From Prostheceraeus crozeri (Eukaryota; Platyhelminthes; Polycladida; Euryleptidae), in NCBI GenBank assembly GCA_907163375.1, contig CAJQUW010012544.1:124001-188000 (forward strand): 64,000 nt of DNA, in the 5' to 3' direction. Every line of letters starts with the position of its first letter. The first letter of the stretch is position 1. The notes beneath the pieces were generated by a model. It made no database searches. It worked only from the letters and a program-made list of their open reading frames with translations, and was not told the origin of the DNA. Of the stretch, positions 59,490 to 64,000 are shown one piece after another. Made by a program: the position numbers and the translations under genes.

Positions 59490-60585
59490 TAAGAAACTTA
59501 CGGTCATTCAATATTACACAACCCGGTAAGTTTTGAAAGCGTTCAGGCAGAAGCTTGGTCTGTTCTAATCAGGATATTTCTGCGTCCTCATAGTCAGCAA
59601 GCAATAAGTGGCATAAACAATCATCAGTTTTAAAAAGGTGCACTGGAATGCATGACTCGAGCAGCCAGTCAGCTACCATGTTTATAGGAACTGTTTTCAA
59701 AGGTTATACAGAGCGAACTACAAAACCCACATAACCTCATACGCAAAATCAGCATGAAGTTATTGAGCGCTTGATGATCTCAGCTCGATGTAAAGACTGC
59801 ATATCATCGAATAAGCTACGTGTAGGCCTATGGATAACTTGACTTAACTGTTTCAAAGACAACTTTCTCCATTTCGTTCAAAAATGTTACGGTCAAATTT
59901 ATAATGCAGTTTTCTCGTGCAGCTCTGTCATTTTCTGTTAATCGTTCCTCGTCTTTATTGTGGAGAATTTTCATGAAGCAACTGGGAATTGCTGTTCAGC
60001 TATTCTACACTTGAAAGACTGCATCAGCGGTCTGGTCTGGTCACAGCAAATATTTTCATACAAAATCTATGGATCAGCGCGGTCTAATTGTTATGTCAAG
60101 CATTTCCTTAAGCCATTTTCTTTGAAGGGAACCATTTTTCTTTCCAGAAACCGAGAATGTGTGGTAAGATCTTCCTTTCCATGCTGTGTAAGGATACCAA
60201 ATGTCACTGAAGATAGGAGCATCTTCATGAAGGATGGAATGCCAGCGCACTACAAGTGATTGTACAAATTATTCTTTCGTCACTCCCCTGTGTTTCCGAA
60301 ACTTTTCGATAGATTTGTATCATGTTTTTATGGTAGACGCTTCTTTGGAGAGCATCAAAGCAATCAAGACTCAATTCATAATCTACTCGGTAACAACGTG
60401 CTACAACTTTTTCGTCAGGCGTTCCCAACTAAATTTCTTTCTTCGAAGCCTTGATTACTTGCGTTTCGTCCTGCTTCTTCAAGATTGACGAAGGAATCAC
60501 TGACTTGCTTGTAGAATGATCTTCTGTCCAAGCGTCAAGCGGACTTTTGGGAAGTAACTGCTTTGAAATTGATGACCCTTTAAAG
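59490..60585. other. Non-coding stretch, possible transposase trace
   Basis: The plus frame ending at 60259 finishes with RSIFMKDGMPAHYK, reminiscent of the second catalytic motif of IS630/Tc1-type transposases, but no companion motifs follow. No repeat ends were found. Not assigned. Confidence 0.3.
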
Positions 60586-61243
60586 TTACAGGGGTTTTAA
60601 GGTCCCCTAACAATCTGCATGGCCCCGTTCACAATTTTAATAGAGCCCCGACATAAGCAAGGACGGCCCCCGCATTAAATCTTTAAGGGTCCTGGTCTCA
60701 ATCTTATAGATCCCTTACACTCTCAAAATGTCCATTCATATCTAAATACAGCCCTTCAGAAACTGAAAAAGATGCCCTTCACAATCTCAAAAAGGCCCCT
60801 TCACAATCTCAATAGGGACCTTCGCAATCTCAAAAACACCCTTCACAATCTTAAAGTGCCACTGCACAATTTCATGAGGGCCCCTTCGCAATATCCAAAG
60901 GGCCCCTCATGATCTTAAAGGATCCCTTCACAATCTCAACAGGCCCCCTCACCAACTTGTAGGTGCCCCTTCGCTATCTCGAAAGGGCGCAGAGTGATCT
61001 TATAGGGGGCCCTTTGCAGTCTCGAAAGGGCCCCTTCACAATCTCAGAAGGGCCCCTTCGCAGTCTCAAAAGAACCCCCTCACGATCCTAAAGGGCCCCC
61101 TTCGCAGTCTCAAAAGGTCCCGCTCACGATCTTTAAGTGCCACTGCATAATCTCAAAAGGCCCCCTAGCGATCTTAAAAGGCCCTTTTACAATCTTAAAG
61201 GGCCCACTGGCAGTACCAAAAGGAGCCCTTCAAAATCTGAAAT
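60586..61243. repeat. Degenerate 21-bp minisatellite, about 30 units
   Basis: Units of the form AAAGGGCCCCTTCACAATCTC follow each other with many substitutions and small length changes from AGGGGTTTTAAGGTCCCC to GGAGCCCTTCAAAATCTGA. The most regular part is 60760-61240. It stands out as GC-richer than its surroundings. One frame near the right end reads as a seven-residue NLKRP-type repeat. There is no sign of a gene. Confidence 0.85.
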
Positions 61244-61633
61244 AGTTGAAAACCCTAATTATTTGTTCCTTGGCCAAACATTTTCTCACTACTTAGTTTA
61301 TTCTAAAAAAACCGGAAATCCGGTTAAAGCCGGAAGAGTGGCAGTCCTGCTAAACTCAATTTATTTCAGACCAGACATGGCCGTTTTCTTTGAAGCTTTC
61401 ACTCTAAATCAGCCTACTGAAAAGCAATCATAACCGTTTGCAACATGTTCAGTTACAGAATGTCAAAAACATTCCCTAATATAATGCCTAAGTATCTATG
61501 CGTAGAAGTAGTATATCCTAATACTTTACAACAGTGGCATGAAGCTCAATTATCTGCTGTCAAAACATGCACATCGGAATTTTCAGGCTGCGCAATCCTG
61601 AAATCAACCAAATTTGTTGGAAATGAATTCATA

Positions 61634-61865
61634 TGCATGATGTACTATTCATATATTGTCTACGATCTGTAGTGCATTTTGCTTGTTTGCAATGTTTTAT
61701 CATGCGTTTTCTTACTGTTCATGACAGCAGAATTATTGTTTAGTAAAGGACATGAAGTAATTGAGGTTTTTAGGCAGGTACCTGCAGAGTTGCTTAACAA
61801 AAAGGAAAAATTGTGTTTTCGTGAAATTAATGCTGTCGCGAAAATTTCCTGGTTTACAACGTGTT
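61634..61865 (+). repeat. Dispersed repeat, copy 2 (uninterrupted)
   Basis: Partner of 10590-10990: GCATGATGTACTATTC, GTCTACGATCTGTAGTGC, TTTGCAATGTTTTATCATG, TTTAGTAAA, then CATGAAGTAATTGAGG followed directly by TTTTTAGGCAGG, with no insertion, and on to TTTTCGTGAAATTAATGC and GCGAAAATTTCCTGGTTTAC. Non-coding. Confidence 0.6.
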
Positions 61866-62394
61866 ATTATTGTTGCACGTGTATATTGTTACATTGGTGT
61901 TCTCCTACTTCTACGTGTTACATGCATGATTAGATCGGTAATTGGTGCCTCAACCTGTAACAATCAACGCATTAAATTGCGCGTGTTGTACAACTTAGCA
62001 AGTCGTGCATAGCGTCGGATTATGGCAGCATTACTTCAACACACGTGTTGTACTTAATTAAAAACGCTTTATTGATTGATCTGATTTGGCAATATGAAAT
62101 AGGATAAGGATTTTCGATTTATCTTCTTATTTGGAGAGGCTTGTAGCAGATAAATGGTTGTCTTCCGCCTAAATGCATCATTGATTGATATGCAGGTCAC
62201 GGCTAGTGATTTAGATCTTCTTCAAAATATTCCGGGATTTTGATCCCACAATGTTTATATTAACGGATGTATTGGTTTGAGTGCGGTATTCTGCATGTCT
62301 CAATAGTCTTTAATTTTTCGAATAACAGATAATGTAGCTAGAAATAATCAACTATTCTAGCTACCTCCAAATCAGTGGTTGGTTCATTCAATTC
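61866..62394. other. Non-coding stretch, no gene recognised
   Basis: Nothing recognised besides short chance frames. Confidence 0.4.
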
Positions 62395-62735
62395 AAATTC
62401 ATCCTTTTAATGTCTGTCTTCTTGGCTCCGCTAGATTGGGCGATCTTCTGCTGATGGTGATCTTCCACTTCTGTTGGTCTTGAGCGTCTTCTTTGAGACG
62501 GAATCTGCGCATGTCATCTTGGACAGCATATGTCTTTCGAGGTTCCTCCGGTCGGTCTCTTCCCTTCCACTTCCATTTCGAACACTTTCCTGATCCACTC
62601 AGTCTGGTATCTACGCCTCACGTGCCCGAACCAACGCAAACGCTTTTCACTTATGACTTCAGAGATCGAAGGAAATCCCATTGCTTGTCTAAGTTGAAAC
62701 ATTGAAAGTCCAGGAAGCCCCAAAGCAATTGCACA
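62395..62735 (-). mobile_element. LINE 3' fragment (RTE-like), minus strand
   Basis: The minus strand reads SISEVISEKRLRWFGHVRRR, YQTEWIRKVFEMEVEGKRP. After a frame change in the basic tail it reads VQDDMRRFRLKEDAQDQQKW, KITISRRSPNLAEPRRQTLK and a stop at about 62400. This is the same C-terminal architecture as 5200-5705 and 8045-8805. It is 5'-truncated, about 340 bp. Confidence 0.8.
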
Positions 62736-63889
62736 ATATTTAAAGATTGTGTGGCAATAAAATTGAATTTTTCATGAAATTAAACAACGATGATCATAGT
62801 CAAGTTATTCAAATTAAGATGCCGTTGTGACCATTGAACGAACAAGTAAGAATTTGTAAAATATTTTTCATGAAAGGACATAGAAACATCAGATTAGCAG
62901 CGTCGAGAATTCAATTTGGGGCTTATCAATGTTTTAGTAGGATGAGTGTCAGTTTCAAATATCGGCACAATAAAAACTAAGACAACTAATAGAGACCGAT
63001 GTAACTTTTCCTGCACTTTGACAAGCTAAATTAGATTTTTCTTATACTCGCACTTTAAGTTAGAAAACATATTCATAAACAACGTCGAAGTGCAGCACTT
63101 TTATCCTTCTTTCAAACTTAATAAGCGATCACAGACCCATCGGATGCGAAAGAGCGAATTTTGAGTAAAAGAGCATCAGCGTAACTTCAAATTATCACTG
63201 CGAGCGACCTACACACTACCCCAATTAGTTAGAATGAGAGCATTCATTTTACTTCTTATGGCTGAATCTGATTTGAAACTTCTGTATGACTTGGTTTTAG
63301 AAAGTCATCAAGCATGCCTTTAATGCAGTTGCGATATGTGCGTCATTTCGCGACCCATTACTTCTCTACGACTTGTGATCAACTTGACCTTACTAAATCA
63401 TAGCTCATTATATAAGGAACGTGACCACTTATGCGTCTAAGAGATGGCCGCAAATCATTGTCGTCTCCTTCTTCACGCGAAGCTTGACCGGAACTCATCA
63501 TATCTATGCAATGAAGACAGCAGAGAGAGTTTTTCACGTTCGTGAGGTCATCAGTGTAAGAGAAAGATGTACATTGGTATCTGCGTCTCCGAGGAAAGGA
63601 AATTGACTTATTTTAGGGTATTGAGATGATAGCATCTTTTCTCAGAGAAATCTTCGATAAAATTATGTTATCTATCACTCGATTAGGAGAAAATGCATTG
63701 ATTCAGCGTGGTATAGTAAAGTGATGAGAGTGGTCTTACAGTGCTCATTGAATATTTTGCCTTCTATTATAACGTGGTTCTAAAAGCTAAAGTGGGTACC
63801 AGGATGACCATGACATTATTTTGTCATAAATGAATTCACATTGGGTCATTGGACGCTGCTGCAATAGCTAGTCTAGATGCTATTCTGGC
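62736..63889. other. Non-coding stretch, no gene recognised
   Basis: Nothing recognised. Short chance frames only. Confidence 0.4.
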
Positions 63890-63983
63890 AGCCTTCAATT
63901 GACATTTACGGGGCTCGAACTCGTCCTCTGGACCAAAAAGATCGCTGTGTCAAACACTTAATTGCGGTACCAGGGAGACCATA
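63890..63983 (-). mobile_element. SINE head fragment
   Basis: Minus-strand copy of the tRNA-like head: complements of GGTCTCC, of GTGTTTGACACAGCGATC and of CGAGCCCCGTAAATGTCA are in order. It is near the window edge. The body is absent. Confidence 0.7.
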
Positions 63984-64000
63984 GAATTTCTCAGAAGAGA

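Noticed and set aside
59960-60259. Transposase-like ending FMKDGMPAHYK
   Set aside because: One short motif without the following catalytic motif or any element ends. It could be chance.
1-64000. LTR retroelements, Polinton-like or other virus-derived fossils, CRISPR arrays, rRNA genes
   Set aside because: Looked for long terminal repeats, protease, integrase or capsid motifs, regularly spaced repeats and rRNA words. None was convincing. The reverse transcriptase pieces are all of the non-LTR (LINE) type.

Overview
This window is animal (metazoan) genomic DNA, most likely from a non-insect invertebrate. It is AT-rich, has no operon-like gene packing, and carries two recognisable host genes split by introns of about 1.7 to 9.6 kb. 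It is loaded with tRNA-derived SINEs, several LINE families, Tc1/mariner transposons and many palindromic (foldback) elements. The species cannot be named from the sequence alone.

Host genes. (1) The N-terminal part of an SLMAP homologue (sarcolemma membrane-associated protein, FHA domain) lies on the minus strand. It is in three exons at 34224-34030, 32344-32197 and 22552-22486, with matching splice phases and a continuous FHA reading frame. Later coiled-coil exons were not found and probably lie off the left edge or are too short to see. (2) A TMEM115 homologue (Golgi rhomboid-like membrane protein) lies on the plus strand in two exons, 41780-42456 and 44967-45140. The last, roughly 65-residue, cytoplasmic-tail exon was not located. 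The two genes are head to head, about 7.5 kb apart. A further well-spliced but unidentified exon candidate lies at 53117-53212 (+).

Layout. 1-22 kb: repeats left of SLMAP exon 3, including a SINE whose tRNA-like head is tandemly amplified at an exact 99-bp period (3809-4340), LINE pieces (5.2, 8.0 and 15-16.7 kb), single SINEs and hairpins. 22.5-34.2 kb: SLMAP with two large introns holding LINE relics, an inverted pair of repeats with a 21-bp variable array, and a 27-bp tandem repeat. 34.2-41.8 kb: intergenic, with a LINE 3' end just upstream of the first SLMAP coding exon. 41.8-45.1 kb: TMEM115 with a LINE of the same family in its intron. 46.6-49.5 kb: a transposon cluster, with three palindromic elements around an apparently intact Tc1-like element (27-bp inverted ends, TA target duplication, complete DD34E transposase). 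53.5 kb: a 491-bp non-autonomous element with CAGGG ends. 58.2-59.5 kb: a mariner element with intact ends but a broken transposase. 60.6-61.2 kb: a 21-bp minisatellite. The right end holds a dispersed repeat, a LINE 3' fragment and a SINE head.

No CRISPR array, rRNA gene, convincing tRNA gene, LTR retroelement or other virus-like element was seen. Most open frames of 60-140 codons look like chance or repeat-derived frames and are left out.
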